Shown one piece after another: positions 28,807-38,893 of a stretch of 64,000 nucleotides of DNA. The translations under genes and the position numbers were made by a program. Source of the DNA: Marinomonas pontica (GTDB taxonomy: Bacteria > Pseudomonadota > Gammaproteobacteria > Pseudomonadales > Marinomonadaceae); contig NZ_JAODTL010000042.1 in the NCBI RefSeq assembly GCF_026191375.1, forward strand, positions 1-64,000. Direction: 5' to 3'. The notes below the pieces were generated by a model. It did not search any database and had not been told where the DNA came from. It worked only from the letters and a program-made list of their open reading frames with translations. The number at the start of each line of letters is the position of its first letter. Position 1 is the first letter of the stretch.

Positions 28807-29936
28807 TTAAATAGGTTGCGCTAAGGCCGCTAAAGATTGCCCCATAATTTTCGAATGCTCTTGTCTGTCACCATCATTGATTTCTATGTGGCAGAGACGA
28901 GCTGAATTTTCAACAACTAGGCGACAACGCTCCCAACGGCGAGCATGAAATTTATCTAACGCAGCCTGAAGCGTGTCGTTCGCCGATAATTCGTCAGCCA
29001 ACACAATGCCGCTCTCAATACCAATGCCAGCACCCGATGCTAAATGCGGTGTTGTGGCCGCTACCGTATCGCCAATCATGACCAAGCGGCCACGATTCCA
29101 AGGCATTGGAACTAACAAATTAGCCAATGGACGATAATCAATATTCGCTTCCGCTTTGAACACATGGGGAATAAGTGATTGAACGATCGGATTAGGGAAG
29201 TTCCCATTAGATCCGCAAAAACTTGTGGCCAAGTCTCTTTGTCGATGTGTTCTTTAGTCGGACGATCTTCGGTAATAAACATATACATGTGAGTGTCGGA
29301 TACTGGGTTTACACCAAGTTTCAGATGATTACCCATCCACATAGTTACCTGATTAATCTCAGTGGGGCGAGGCATAATCGCGCGCCATACGCCTTGACCG
29401 ATGTATTCTGGAGCAGGGACTTCTGGAAAGTATTCTTTGCGAAGTTGTGAGTGTACGCCGTCAGCACCAATAATCAGATCGTATGAACGAGTAGAGCCAT
29501 CGGTAAATTCAACTTCCGCCCCCTCATCCGTCATGGTAATGCTGGTATAAGTACAACCAGGACGAGCATCAACACCCGCTTCAACCGTCGCCGCTGACAT
29601 AATACGCGCCAGTGTAGGACGAAAAATGCCGCCACTACCACCAACAGTAGATCCTACTGGACTAGGTGTTGGCAGCTCCATTAAACGTGGGCCGTGAGGT
29701 AGGTTAATTGCAACTCCACTGGTTACACACCCCTTCTCGACCACTTGATCGTACAAACCAAGATCTTCCAAAGCTCGCATAGACGCGCCATTAATGGTAA
29801 TCCCGGCACCCAATTCACACCATTCTGGATCAATTTCAACAAGATCCACGTCTATACCATGACGGCGCATTTTGATTGCTGCGGCCATGCCGGAGAAACC
29901 ACCACCAATGACCAATACTTTATTTACTGCAGCCAT
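28807..29936 (-). pseudogene. FAD-dependent monooxygenase (salicylate hydroxylase-like), frameshifted
   Basis: The N-terminal part from ATG 29936 (GGAG upstream) has the FAD fold KVLVIGGGFSGMAAAIKMRR and the second motif IIGADGVHSQLRKEYFP. The frame breaks at 29203-29205. One more G in the GGG run would join FADLMG to NFPNPIVQSLIPHVFKA and on to MIGDTVAATTPHLASGAG, the third FAD motif, ending at 28807. The restored protein is about 377 residues, normal for single-component ring hydroxylases. It probably hydroxylates the aromatic substrate to make it ready for the VOC dioxygenase at 35.2 kb. Confidence 0.8.
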
Positions 29937-29967
29937 TTAAGGACTCCTTCTTTTTGTTATTTTTCAA

Positions 29968-30327
29968 TTAATGAATATCTGTTAATAAAATCGATACCAC
30001 GCCCTTCGCATCGATGCGAATAGGCATTTTTTCTAATGTCTTACCAAGACATGGCCCCTGAACGCACAAACCAGTCTTGGATTCAAATAAGGCACCATGA
30101 GCGTGACAGGTAACATGAACCTTCTTTGCATCCATGTAGGCATCCTTGCGCCACGCCATTGGCGCACCCTCAACATGAGGGCAGGCATTACGCCAAGCGT
30201 ATAGTTCGCCCTTTCTCTTAACGACAAAAAACAAATCATGTCCCGCGTCGTTTTCCAAAAAGCCTTTAGACGCGCCCTCTTCTATGTCATCGATATGACA
30301 AAGCACTTTGGCTTCAGGCACACTCAT
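29968..30327 (-). CDS. Rieske-type 2Fe-2S ferredoxin
   Basis: This 119-residue single-domain Rieske protein has its cluster ligands in NACPHVEGAPMAW (C-x-H) and VTCHAHGALFES (C-x2-H). It lacks membrane segments, so it is a soluble electron carrier. The start overlaps the RND transporter stop as ATGA, which indicates translational coupling. A ferredoxin beside a flavin monooxygenase and a VOC dioxygenase recalls the fde flavonoid operon. Its redox partner is not encoded next to it. Confidence 0.88.
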   Translation of the reverse strand: MSVPEAKVLCHIDDIEEGASKGFLENDAGHDLFFVVKRKGELYAWRNACPHVEGAPMAWRKDAYMDAKKVHVTCHAHGALFESKTGLCVQGPCLGKTLEKMPIRIDAKGVVSILLTDIH

Positions 30328-32727
30328 ACATCAGACTCAATCGGAGTTTTATCTTGATTGGCGTATTTTGGTTTCAGTAAAAAATGCGCCAGAGCTGGCA
30401 ATAGAATCAATGCTCCCAACATGTTCCAAATAAACATAAAGGCCAGCAATAACCCCATGTCTGCTTGAAACTTAATCGGGCTTGCCACCCAAGTAATGAC
30501 ACCTACAGACAAGGTAACGCCTGTCAGCATGACAACTTTTCCGGTGAAATTAAGCGCTCTCATATACGCTTCGGATAAACTATTGCCGTTACGAATTCCC
30601 ACCAAGGTGATAGACAAAATGTACAAGGCATAGTCGATACCAATGCCAACACCTAGAGCAATCACAGGCAGAGTTGCTACTTTCACCCCCATACCCAGTT
30701 GCACCATCAGAGCTTCTACCATGATGGACGTCAGCATCAATGGCAGAATCGCAACGACAACCGCTTTAAAAGATCGGAAGGTAATTAGCGACAATAAGGC
30801 CACTGCACCATAAACAAGGAACAGCATTTGATACCATGCCGCTTTTACAGAAATATTAGTCGCCGCTTGAATACCCGCACTGCCTGCCGCCAATAAGAAC
30901 TGAACCTCATCGGTATTATTTTCTTTTGCGAACGCTTCCACATGATCCACAATATTGGTCAAAGTGTCGGCTTTGTGATCTTGCAAATACACGTACACCG
31001 TTAGCAAGTTACAGCTATTGTTGTATAAGCCTCGTGGCGCACCCGCTGTGATGTAGTTCAACATGCTTTGATTCGGTAAAAACTCATACCACTTAGGGTT
31101 ACCCTCGTTTAGACCTGACAGTACTCGACGAGATAATAAGGCCAAAGAGTTGGTAGATTCGACACTCGGTAATTGACGTAATTGCCACTCAAGCACGTCG
31201 ATCTTTTTCAAGGTTTCATAGGCGGAACATTCGCCGTCTGGCGTTTTAACCATAATGGCCATGACATCACTCGACGCACCATAGTGTTGATTCATGAAGG
31301 CAATGTCTTGGTTATAACGGCTGTCTTTGCGTAATTCAGGGGCACCTTGGTCTAGATCACCGATCTTCAATTGGGTGCTCATTGCAAAAGCGCCTACCGT
31401 AAGAATAAAACCACCAATCAAAGCAAACGTAGCCCATTTTCGTTGCGTGAACTTATCTAACAAGGCCCACAAAGCCGGTACATTTTTTGCGTTTGAAAAA
31501 TCAATGTCATTCACCACACTACGTTGCGCTGCTTTTGCACCAACACCAACATAGGACAGCATGACAGGCAATAAAATGAGGTTGGTAAAAATCAGTACCG
31601 CCACACCAATAGAAGCTGCTATGGCCAATTCTTGGATCACTTTAATATCAATCACAAGTAAGACAGCAAAGCCAACCGCATCAGCAAGTAAAGCGGTTAA
31701 ACCAGCTAAAAATAAGCGTCTAAAGGTAAAGCGTGCTGCCACCAGTTTGTCAAAACCGCGACCTACATCCTGCATAATGCCATTCATTTTTTGTGCACCA
31801 TGGCTCATACCAATGGCGAACACCAAAAACGGCACCAAAATCGAATAGGGATCCAGCACGTAGCCAAGTGTTGGTAAAATACCCAGCTGCCATACAACAG
31901 CTAACATAGAGGCAAATACAACCAAAAGGGTAGAACGTACGCAGCGGGTATACCAAAACACCATAATAGTGGCGATAACCACCGCTAATATAAAGAAGCC
32001 AAGAACCGCTTGAACACCTTCTATCAGGTCGCCCATTACTTTGGTAAATCCAGTGATGTGGATTTCTAAACCTTTTTCTTGATATTTAACCCGTAAATCT
32101 TCAAGTGCATCAGAATATTCTCGCATAATCCAATGCTTCCCCTGTCGCATCCGCATTGAGAAGCGGCATATAAATAATGGTGGACTCTTCATCTGCTGAG
32201 ATTAACTGACCAATTTGCCCAGAACGCGCCACATTGGCTTTCAATTTCTGTAAGCTGGCTGGCGAGCCATCATAGTCTTCTGGAATAACGGGACCGCCAT
32301 CCAAACCTTCTTCGGTGACACCGATCCATCGAGTAGAGGGTGTCCATAAGGATTTCATCTGGACTCGGTCGACACCAGGCAAAAGAAACACCTCATCACT
32401 GAACTGACGTAATAGTTCTAAATATTCCGCGTCATAAATTGTACCTTTAGGGTTAACAACCGCAATTCTTAAGGCATTACCTAGACCTGTTAACTCTTTT
32501 TCATAGGTCAAATAGTTCTGAATGTAAGCTTGATGCGTCGGCAAGGTTTTTTCAAAACTGGCATTGATAGTCAGCTTAGTAGCTTGCCAACCTAACAAAG
32601 CGGTAAGCAAAGCACATACGATGATGACCATTAAGCGATTGTTGAATAGTACCCTTTCAATAATGGATCCCGTATTGGGATCAAACTGGTCGTCTGGAGA
32701 CGCGGGTATAGACGAATGATGTTTCAT
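30324..32727 (-). pseudogene. RND/MMPL-family transporter, frameshifted
   Basis: Two overlapping frames make up one transporter of about 800 residues. The first (ATG 32727, overlapping the YCF48 gene as ATGA) covers the first membrane helix and part of the periplasmic domain. The second covers the remaining helices, a second periplasmic domain, and the GVGIGIDYALYILS helix typical of MMPL exporters. The break is near 32121-32126, where TATGCGAG holds one base too many; TATCGAG would give ALDYREYSDALEDL. The family includes HpnN-type lipid exporters. With DUF1302, DUF1329 and a YCF48-like protein it forms a recurrent set linked to handling hydrophobic substrates. Confidence 0.78.
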
Positions 32728-33803
32728 TTCAAATCTCCTACATCAATGGATACGGGTCCATTAATGCTTAAAGCAAGCACATTGCCATTGGCTTTTTCTA
32801 AAATATTAGTAAGAGGTGGAAGGCGTTTTCGAGTTAGTGGAACCAACCGATTCTCAGTTAATCCAAGTAAAATACCCGCCTGATTCGCCATAATAATTTG
32901 GCCGTTTGCACTAATATAAGACGCCAAAATTGAGGCGCTAATTGGGTTTTTAATGTTCTTCCAATCTGCCCCATTATCATTAGAAATCAATGTATTTCCT
33001 CGAAGCCCAGCCAAAACGATTTCACTATCACCCAATAGTTCAGCGGTGAAATAACTCCCTTCATAAGGCGTCTCAAGAGTCGTGAAAGTTTGTCCATTGT
33101 CCGTTGAAAGCGCCACAAAACCCTGTTCACCTGCAACCAAGATACGATCAGCCTGTTTGCGAATACTGTATAAATGAAGCCCAAAGTAGTTTTGAATACG
33201 GTTCATCCAAGACGCCCAAGTTTTTCCTCCGTCTTTTGTTTCGAGCACCAAACCATATGCACCAACAACAATCAAATGATCCGGTGAAAGCAGCAACATG
33301 TCTAAAAAAGGCTTATCTGGTCCATCAGAGACCAACAGTTTCGCTTGATAAATTGCTTCTTCATCATTAGAAGCTTCTGCTTTTTTCAGCAATGTCTGTG
33401 CAAGAGCACGGCCATCAAGTTGAACCTTCCACTCTGCCCCACCATCTGCGGTACGTAACACTATGCCGCCATGCCCAATGGCATAGCCGTTTTTATCGTC
33501 AGTGAAACGCACACCCGTTAAGGTCACACTGACTGGAGAAGGCAGCTGACGCCAGCTTTTACCATCATCATCTGAACGTAAAATCAAACCACGCTCACCA
33601 ACTACAACAACATGATCTCCAACCTTTGCCGCAGACATTAGGGCAGCCTTTGGCCCTAATTTTGACTGAGTAGCTGAACGATCAAATGCATCAGCTACAG
33701 AAGAAAAAGCGTCAGTTGTTTGACACAGCATAAGAATAACTAAAGTCGTCTGAGTGAATCGACGAGACACAATAGACAATGTTTTTTTAGTTCGATCAAA
33801 CAT
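32724..33803 (-). CDS. YCF48/BNR-like beta-propeller protein, exported
   Basis: ATG 33803 has GAGG 6 bases upstream; a GTG at 33815 overlapping the MFS stop as GTGA is an alternative. A signal segment (TTLVILMLCQTTDAFS) lies near residues 17-32. The rest is a string of blades with the Asp-box pattern: SDDDGKSWRQL, TADGGAEWKV, ETKDGGKTWASW, STDNGQTFTTL, SNDNGADWKN. Plant YCF48 helps assemble photosystem II; in bacteria this family is found next to RND transporters and DUF1329/DUF1302 proteins, where it may scaffold the envelope complex. That role is inferred. Confidence 0.82.
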   Translation of the reverse strand: MFDRTKKTLSIVSRRFTQTTLVILMLCQTTDAFSSVADAFDRSATQSKLGPKAALMSAAKVGDHVVVVGERGLILRSDDDGKSWRQLPSPVSVTLTGVRFTDDKNGYAIGHGGIVLRTADGGAEWKVQLDGRALAQTLLKKAEASNDEEAIYQAKLLVSDGPDKPFLDMLLLSPDHLIVVGAYGLVLETKDGGKTWASWMNRIQNYFGLHLYSIRKQADRILVAGEQGFVALSTDNGQTFTTLETPYEGSYFTAELLGDSEIVLAGLRGNTLISNDNGADWKNIKNPISASILASYISANGQIIMANQAGILLGLTENRLVPLTRKRLPPLTNILEKANGNVLALSINGPVSIDVGDLK

Positions 33804-33811
33804 CATCCACC

Positions 33812-34975
33812 TCACACTACCGGCTCAGAATGAGGCATATTTGAACGGTTCTGAAATACTCGCATAAAGCACATAAGTGAAATCGCACCGAATACTAAAG
33901 AGGCGATGCCTATGCCATGGTAGCCAACCAATTTAATGAGGGTTCCACCCAAAATAGGACCAATTGCTGCACCTATCATTAACATGGCTGGTGTTGCCGC
34001 CATAGCACGCCCTGAAGTATCCAAACGCGCCAACAAACCAAAGACAAAGGTATGAGTGAAAAGCATAATAGAGACAAAAAATGCCGCAGAAGCCGCATAC
34101 AAAACGAACCCAGTTGTGTTCATCATGATGTTAGAAAGTAGAATTTGTAGAATGGGACCTGCGAATAACACCGCACGGGCAGGAATGCGTTTTTCAAAAA
34201 TACCGGCTAATGCTGCCGCAACAATATTGATCACCGCCAATGCAATTAAAACAACCGTAATGGAATCGGTTGCAAAGCCTCTTTCATGGCCTACTCGCTC
34301 CATAAAACTGAACGTCATGGCTTGAGTAATCGCCATTAAGCTTATGCCTACAATGCCATACCAGACGCTAGCGGGAATTTTGCTTGGCGTCTCAACCTGA
34401 TTAGCCTGAGCCTTTTCAGTAACACTTAATGAAGGAAACATGAACAAACAAATTAAAGAAGCCAACAACATAATGCCACCAAAGATGACAAACAAGGCCT
34501 GCCCACCAACGGCTTGAGTAATATTAGGCGTCGCTCCCATAAAAACAAAACCCATAACCCCTAAGGTAAAACCAGCAATCGCAAACAACTTATGCGGATT
34601 CTCGCCACGAGCCAAGGTGCCATGCGCCATACTCAATGCAGAACTTGCACTCAAACCAGCGATAAAGTGCAAAGCAGCTAATACTGTAAATTCGTGGGAT
34701 TGCGATGCGCCAATAAAACACACACCAGACACAAAAAAGCCAATAGTTGCCACCAAGCGCGTATTAAGTCGCTTGAATTTTGGAGCCACAAATAAGCTGG
34801 CGCACACTGCGCCGATTAAGAATAAAGTAACTAAACTACCAGACTGCTGAGTATCAAATTTATAATAAGAAACCAGAACCCCTATCCATAACGGAAGAGC
34901 GACTAAATCCAACATACCTGCACAATGGGAAACCATTAGAGCTAGGTTACCTTTAAAACCAAAACGATGGCTCAT
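33812..34975 (-). CDS. Major facilitator superfamily transporter
   Basis: The start is fixed at ATG 34975 by AGGAGG 8 bases upstream; the open frame runs further but has no ribosome site. The product has about 387 residues and roughly 12 hydrophobic segments. The central loop around residues 190-205 holds the charged VTEKAQANQVETPSK, as usual between the two six-helix halves. It is the likely inner-membrane importer for the compound degraded by this block. The substrate cannot be read from sequence. Confidence 0.85.
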   Translation of the reverse strand: MSHRFGFKGNLALMVSHCAGMLDLVALPLWIGVLVSYYKFDTQQSGSLVTLFLIGAVCASLFVAPKFKRLNTRLVATIGFFVSGVCFIGASQSHEFTVLAALHFIAGLSASSALSMAHGTLARGENPHKLFAIAGFTLGVMGFVFMGATPNITQAVGGQALFVIFGGIMLLASLICLFMFPSLSVTEKAQANQVETPSKIPASVWYGIVGISLMAITQAMTFSFMERVGHERGFATDSITVVLIALAVINIVAAALAGIFEKRIPARAVLFAGPILQILLSNIMMNTTGFVLYAASAAFFVSIMLFTHTFVFGLLARLDTSGRAMAATPAMLMIGAAIGPILGGTLIKLVGYHGIGIASLVFGAISLMCFMRVFQNRSNMPHSEPVV

Positions 34976-35116
34976 CGTACACCTCCTGACAGGCAGGTAG
35001 CTTCTCTTCGATCCGTAAAGCAAAAAATCCCGTATCGCACAGATATCATCAACATACAATTGTCATCCACTTTGTTTATTGTTATTTCGTGGTAATGGCT
35101 TATTTGCCACTTTATT

Positions 35117-35167
35117 AAGTGTTCATGGGGCAATGGCAAAAGCGACTGCTCCTTCCCATGAACGCTT
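35117..35167. other. Inverted repeat between the VOC and MFS genes
   Basis: AAGTGTTCATGGG (35117-35129) pairs with CCCATGAACGCTT (35155-35167) around a 25-base loop, with one G-T pair. No T run follows on the minus strand, so it may be an mRNA-stability element rather than a terminator. The whole gap (34976-35212) is otherwise unremarkable. Confidence 0.45.
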
Positions 35168-35212
35168 GTCTATTTTAAAAATTGATTTATTTATATTTTC
35201 ACGAAGACAGAC

Positions 35213-36166
35213 TTACTCGTAAGCGCCATTTTTCCCTGAGTCTTTACCCGGTGCCCATTTATTTCTATAGCGCATCAAAAAGGTCTGAGATGTGTCTGCA
35301 TCAGAGGTTGCTACACGAGGCACCCAATTTTGGTCATGCAAATCCATGTCTGCGTCCATTTCGATATGGCATGCAAATGGGCTGTTGAAATACCAAAACC
35401 AGTTTGAACCAAAAATGTGACGACCCGGTCCCCAAAATGCTTGATAGCCTTTCTCAATAAAACGCGAACCGTTTTGCATCATTTCTGTTGGGCCACCAAA
35501 GTGGAAAGTGAAATGCTCGACACCTTGCATAAATGGTGGCGCACCAATCAAAAAGTGAGTGTGATGATCCAAGGTTCCTGCAGGTTGTAAGAATGGTCCT
35601 GTACCTTCAAAACGATCAGTACAACGGAACCCTAAACGCTCAACGTAAAACGCTTCGGCTTTCACTGGATCTGGAACGAAATACACAATATGCGATAACG
35701 TACGCGGACGAATTTGCTCAGCGTCATCGTTCACAGCAAGGTGGTTTACTGGGCGTTGAAATGGCGAACCTGGCACATTCGAGATTTCACCTGGCAAGGT
35801 TAGCTGTTTACGCTCAGTGACTTTAAAACCAATCACAAAACCTGAATCATCTGTTGATTCAATCGAGCCATCGGCCAATGCTTTCACGTCTCTGTCTTTG
35901 CTTAATTCCGCAGTAATCGCATCAATCGTTTCTTGATCCGCAACGCCCATGATGGTTTTACGCATCATACAGCCATTACCAATGCTCGCAGGTAAACTCT
36001 CATTTGCAGAGTGTGCTAATACAACAGATGTCCCATCTAACGCTTCAAAACGGCCACCTTTTTCAGTGACATCAACAGGAAACAAACCGTAATCAGTCAA
36101 AAAAGTCGCGCAACCAGCTACATCCTCAACCCCAAAAACGATGCTTTCTAAACCTACTATTTTCAT
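35213..36166 (-). CDS. VOC-family protein, probable extradiol ring-cleavage dioxygenase
   Basis: This 317-residue protein has two VOC modules, at residues 1-110 (IVGLESIVFGVEDVAGCATF) and 145-290. The second keeps an extradiol-like metal triad: His in LSHIVYFV, His in GVEHFTFHFGG and Glu in CHIEMDADMD. This is the layout of type I extradiol dioxygenases, which open catecholic rings next to the hydroxyl pair. GAGGATAATAAGA precedes the ATG. It lies between a C-C-hydrolase-like gene and the MFS transporter, so it probably cuts the ring hydroxylated by the flavin monooxygenase. Confidence 0.82.
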   Translation of the reverse strand: MKIVGLESIVFGVEDVAGCATFLTDYGLFPVDVTEKGGRFEALDGTSVVLAHSANESLPASIGNGCMMRKTIMGVADQETIDAITAELSKDRDVKALADGSIESTDDSGFVIGFKVTERKQLTLPGEISNVPGSPFQRPVNHLAVNDDAEQIRPRTLSHIVYFVPDPVKAEAFYVERLGFRCTDRFEGTGPFLQPAGTLDHHTHFLIGAPPFMQGVEHFTFHFGGPTEMMQNGSRFIEKGYQAFWGPGRHIFGSNWFWYFNSPFACHIEMDADMDLHDQNWVPRVATSDADTSQTFLMRYRNKWAPGKDSGKNGAYE

Positions 36167-36186
36167 TCTTATTATCCTCTTTGGGT

Positions 36187-37344
36187 TTAAGCCGTATGGC
36201 CTTTAAGAGTTTCAGCCACCCAGTCAGCTATATACGCTCCGGCGTTGGCTGAATTATCAAAACTAGAGTGCTGTACGCCACCTTCACGATCAGTAAAGAC
36301 TTTTAGCTCTCGATTAGGGCTGTTCACAAGTTGCTCATAAGTACGATGAGCCCATTTCAGCGGGATTTGTGAATCTTTTTCGCCGTGGGTCACAAGGAAT
36401 GGCACCTTAATACGATCAAGAACGCCATCAAGATGAACTTTTTCTGCAATCTCCATGAACTCATCCATGTCTTTTGCACCCCAAACCCAACGCACGTGTT
36501 CCCAATAATGCGGAACAGGAAAACTGCCTTCTTTTTCTAAACGACGTTTTTGTACGTCACGCCAGTCATGGTTCGCTCCCCAGACCACGCCACAAGCAAA
36601 TCTTGGCTCAAATGCAACCGCTCTAGGGCAGTAGTAGCCTCCAAGAGACACACCTTCCAAACCAATACGTTTCGCATCAATCTCTTCACGTGTTTCCAAC
36701 CAATCCACTACTCGGCTTGCCCAATGCTCACTGTCGAAGCGCGCAGTGAAACCTTGTTGACGAATGGCATCGCCCGTACCTGGTTGATCCACAATTAATG
36801 AAGAGACACCACGTTTCGCTAACCAAGCAGGCAAACCTACTCGGTATTTCATTTCTTTTGTTGAGTCCAAACCGTTCACCTGAACGAGAACAGGCGCTTT
36901 ACCTTCAACGCCTTCTGCTCGAACGTACAAAGCAGATAGGTGTTTGCCTTCGTATGGAATCTGAACTAGCTCACAATTCTCTTTGGACAATTCGATACCG
37001 CGGGCAAAAATATCTTGGAAGCGTTGGTACAACGCCTCTCGGCCAGGTGAACCATGACCTTGTAGACGTTCAGCAGTTAGGTAGTAAGTCGCCGCACGGC
37101 CATATTTATCACCGGCTGAAATTAAACGTCCACGTTCTTCATCTTCTTTCGCTAGCTCGCATAACTTATCAGCCATACGCTCCCAGCTATCTCGGAATGC
37201 TTTTGACCCTGCCGCATCTTTTGCATCAGCCGCTTCCTTCAATGGCGCGCACATTTCTTGAATTTCACCAATGCGAGCCCCCATCTCTAAAGCAAGGTTG
37301 ATAGAAAGATCCCATGGATAATTAGTGGGAAAATAGCGAAACAT
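36187..37344 (-). CDS. Alpha/beta hydrolase, possible C-C bond hydrolase
   Basis: This 385-residue protein has a helical N-terminal domain of about 140 residues and then an alpha/beta hydrolase core. The nucleophile elbow is GVSLGGYY (serine near residue 231), the acid is in HGEKDSQIP near 325, and the histidine is in GGVQHSSFD near 358. The long N-terminal cap resembles 2,6-dihydroxypseudooxynicotine hydrolase and FrsA-type enzymes; the former cuts a C-C bond in nicotine breakdown. A similar cut of the ring-fission product is plausible here. GGAG lies 5 bases before the ATG. It is 20 bases upstream of the VOC gene. Confidence 0.83.
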   Translation of the reverse strand: MFRYFPTNYPWDLSINLALEMGARIGEIQEMCAPLKEAADAKDAAGSKAFRDSWERMADKLCELAKEDEERGRLISAGDKYGRAATYYLTAERLQGHGSPGREALYQRFQDIFARGIELSKENCELVQIPYEGKHLSALYVRAEGVEGKAPVLVQVNGLDSTKEMKYRVGLPAWLAKRGVSSLIVDQPGTGDAIRQQGFTARFDSEHWASRVVDWLETREEIDAKRIGLEGVSLGGYYCPRAVAFEPRFACGVVWGANHDWRDVQKRRLEKEGSFPVPHYWEHVRWVWGAKDMDEFMEIAEKVHLDGVLDRIKVPFLVTHGEKDSQIPLKWAHRTYEQLVNSPNRELKVFTDREGGVQHSSFDNSANAGAYIADWVAETLKGHTA

Positions 37345-37426
37345 ATATACTCCAACATCTTGTATTTAAAAGCTGAAAACAGCTTGGTTTGTAAAATTAA
37401 GCGCCCCCATTTACTCCAAAACCTGC

Positions 37427-37477
37427 ATCAAAGGACGAGCCAAGCCAAAAGGGGTAAGGCTAGACCCTCCCTTTGAT
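37427..37477. other. Structured region between DUF1329 and hydrolase genes
   Basis: ATCAAAGG (37427-37434) pairs with CCTTTGAT (37470-37477), enclosing smaller complementary stretches (AAGCC/GGCT). It lies in the 170-bp gap upstream of the hydrolase, without a T run, and may be an mRNA processing or attenuation element. Confidence 0.4.
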
Positions 37478-37514
37478 ACAAAAGGAAATTGGATAAATTG
37501 GGGATTAATAAAAC

Positions 37515-38876
37515 TTAGCGTGAACCTTGGCGTGCCAACCCTTGTCCCGTAAAAGTACTGGTAGAAAAACGCTCTACTGGCTTGTTATGAAATTTTTTGT
37601 CATTCATCACGTTCGCCACATACGCTTCACCAGACAACAAGTTATAGAACCCAAAAGTCTGTGGAATGGTGCCTGGGAACTCCGGCATAACATAGTTAAA
37701 CTGCCATAGTGTTTTCCAAAGCTGGCCTTTAGAATCCCAACGGTCGCCAAGAGAAGCCTGCCATGTATCTTCATCCAAGTAGTATCGGCTTCGTGTAGCC
37801 TGATGACGTTTACCATCTGCTAAAGTCGCTTCCACAACCCAAACACGATGTTTTTCCCAACGAACTGCCTCTGGATTTAAGTGATTACCAGTAATGGCTT
37901 GCTCATCACTATATTGCAAAAAACGGTTTTGGTTGTATGGAATCAAGATTTCTTTCTTGCCTAACAACTTCCAATCGAATACTTCTGTAGTGCCCGAAAA
38001 AACACTTAATTCATCAAAAGACATTAAGCCTGCGGTGGCTGGCGTTGGCGTATCACAGCACGCATTTGGTAATTTGCGAACACGACGCTGACCAGTCAAA
38101 TATACATAGGCTGCACTTTTATCCGCGTCCAAATTAGTACGACCAACAATCCTTTCTCCGGCACGAATCGGTGGTCCATAGTTCTCAAGATTGACCTCCC
38201 AAAAGTAGCCATCAAAGCCATCGCTTGAGCCTTCCTGGAAGTAATAAGGCATTTGATTTTTCAGTAGACCATCAGTTGTCAATACAGTCTTGCCACTGGA
38301 GGTTATTTGATACTGGTTAATTTCTGACTCCCAGCTCACTCCGCGCCAGGACAAACGATGATTATTAATCGCTTCCAAGCCGTTTTGTGGAATTGGGAAA
38401 GGAATTCCGCCAAAAGCACCTTTAAGATCATCCCCATCAAGCGATGCTTTTAACGCATTTTGAGTAGTGTAGTTATACACCCAATCTGGCGCAGTCGCTG
38501 TTCGATGTGTTGGGTACACATCAAGACGGTAAGAATCTGGATATTTTTCCAACATGGCTTTTACACCATCTGTCAAATATTCAGCGTATTCATTCATATT
38601 AGCCGCAGTAACGGAATACAAAGGTTTTTCACTTGCAAAAGGATCTAAGCGTTTACCGCCTAACACTTCTCCAGGAATAGGGTCATTAAAACCACCCGTC
38701 CAAGCAGGAATAGAACCGTCCGCGTTACCTGCTTTTTCTGCGCCAAAAGGAGTTAAATCTGCCCCTAGCCGAGCGGCTTGTTCTGGGCTAACAGCGGCAT
38801 TAGAAGCCATTGAAAAACAACCTAGTACTGCAGAAGTAACTAAAATACTAAGAGAGTGTTTTTTATTGTTATACAT
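37515..38876 (-). CDS. DUF1329-family exported protein
   Basis: This is a protein of about 453 residues with signal peptide SILVTSAVLGCFSMASNAAV. The mature part opens SPEQAARLGADLTPFGAEKAGNADG, the DUF1329 signature. The family is predicted to have a LolB-like outer-membrane lipid-binding fold. Three ATG codons in a row start the frame; the third (38876) is best placed after GGAGA. It follows the DUF1302 gene by 17 bases and is presumed to help move a hydrophobic compound across the periplasm. The exact function is unknown. Confidence 0.85.
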   Translation of the reverse strand: MYNNKKHSLSILVTSAVLGCFSMASNAAVSPEQAARLGADLTPFGAEKAGNADGSIPAWTGGFNDPIPGEVLGGKRLDPFASEKPLYSVTAANMNEYAEYLTDGVKAMLEKYPDSYRLDVYPTHRTATAPDWVYNYTTQNALKASLDGDDLKGAFGGIPFPIPQNGLEAINNHRLSWRGVSWESEINQYQITSSGKTVLTTDGLLKNQMPYYFQEGSSDGFDGYFWEVNLENYGPPIRAGERIVGRTNLDADKSAAYVYLTGQRRVRKLPNACCDTPTPATAGLMSFDELSVFSGTTEVFDWKLLGKKEILIPYNQNRFLQYSDEQAITGNHLNPEAVRWEKHRVWVVEATLADGKRHQATRSRYYLDEDTWQASLGDRWDSKGQLWKTLWQFNYVMPEFPGTIPQTFGFYNLLSGEAYVANVMNDKKFHNKPVERFSTSTFTGQGLARQGSR

Positions 38877-38893
38877 CATCATTCTCCAAAAAA

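Noticed and set aside
30324-32727. Hopanoid transporter HpnN
   Set aside because: Only general RND/MMPL resemblance is seen and no hopanoid or squalene genes are nearby; the context is aromatic catabolism.
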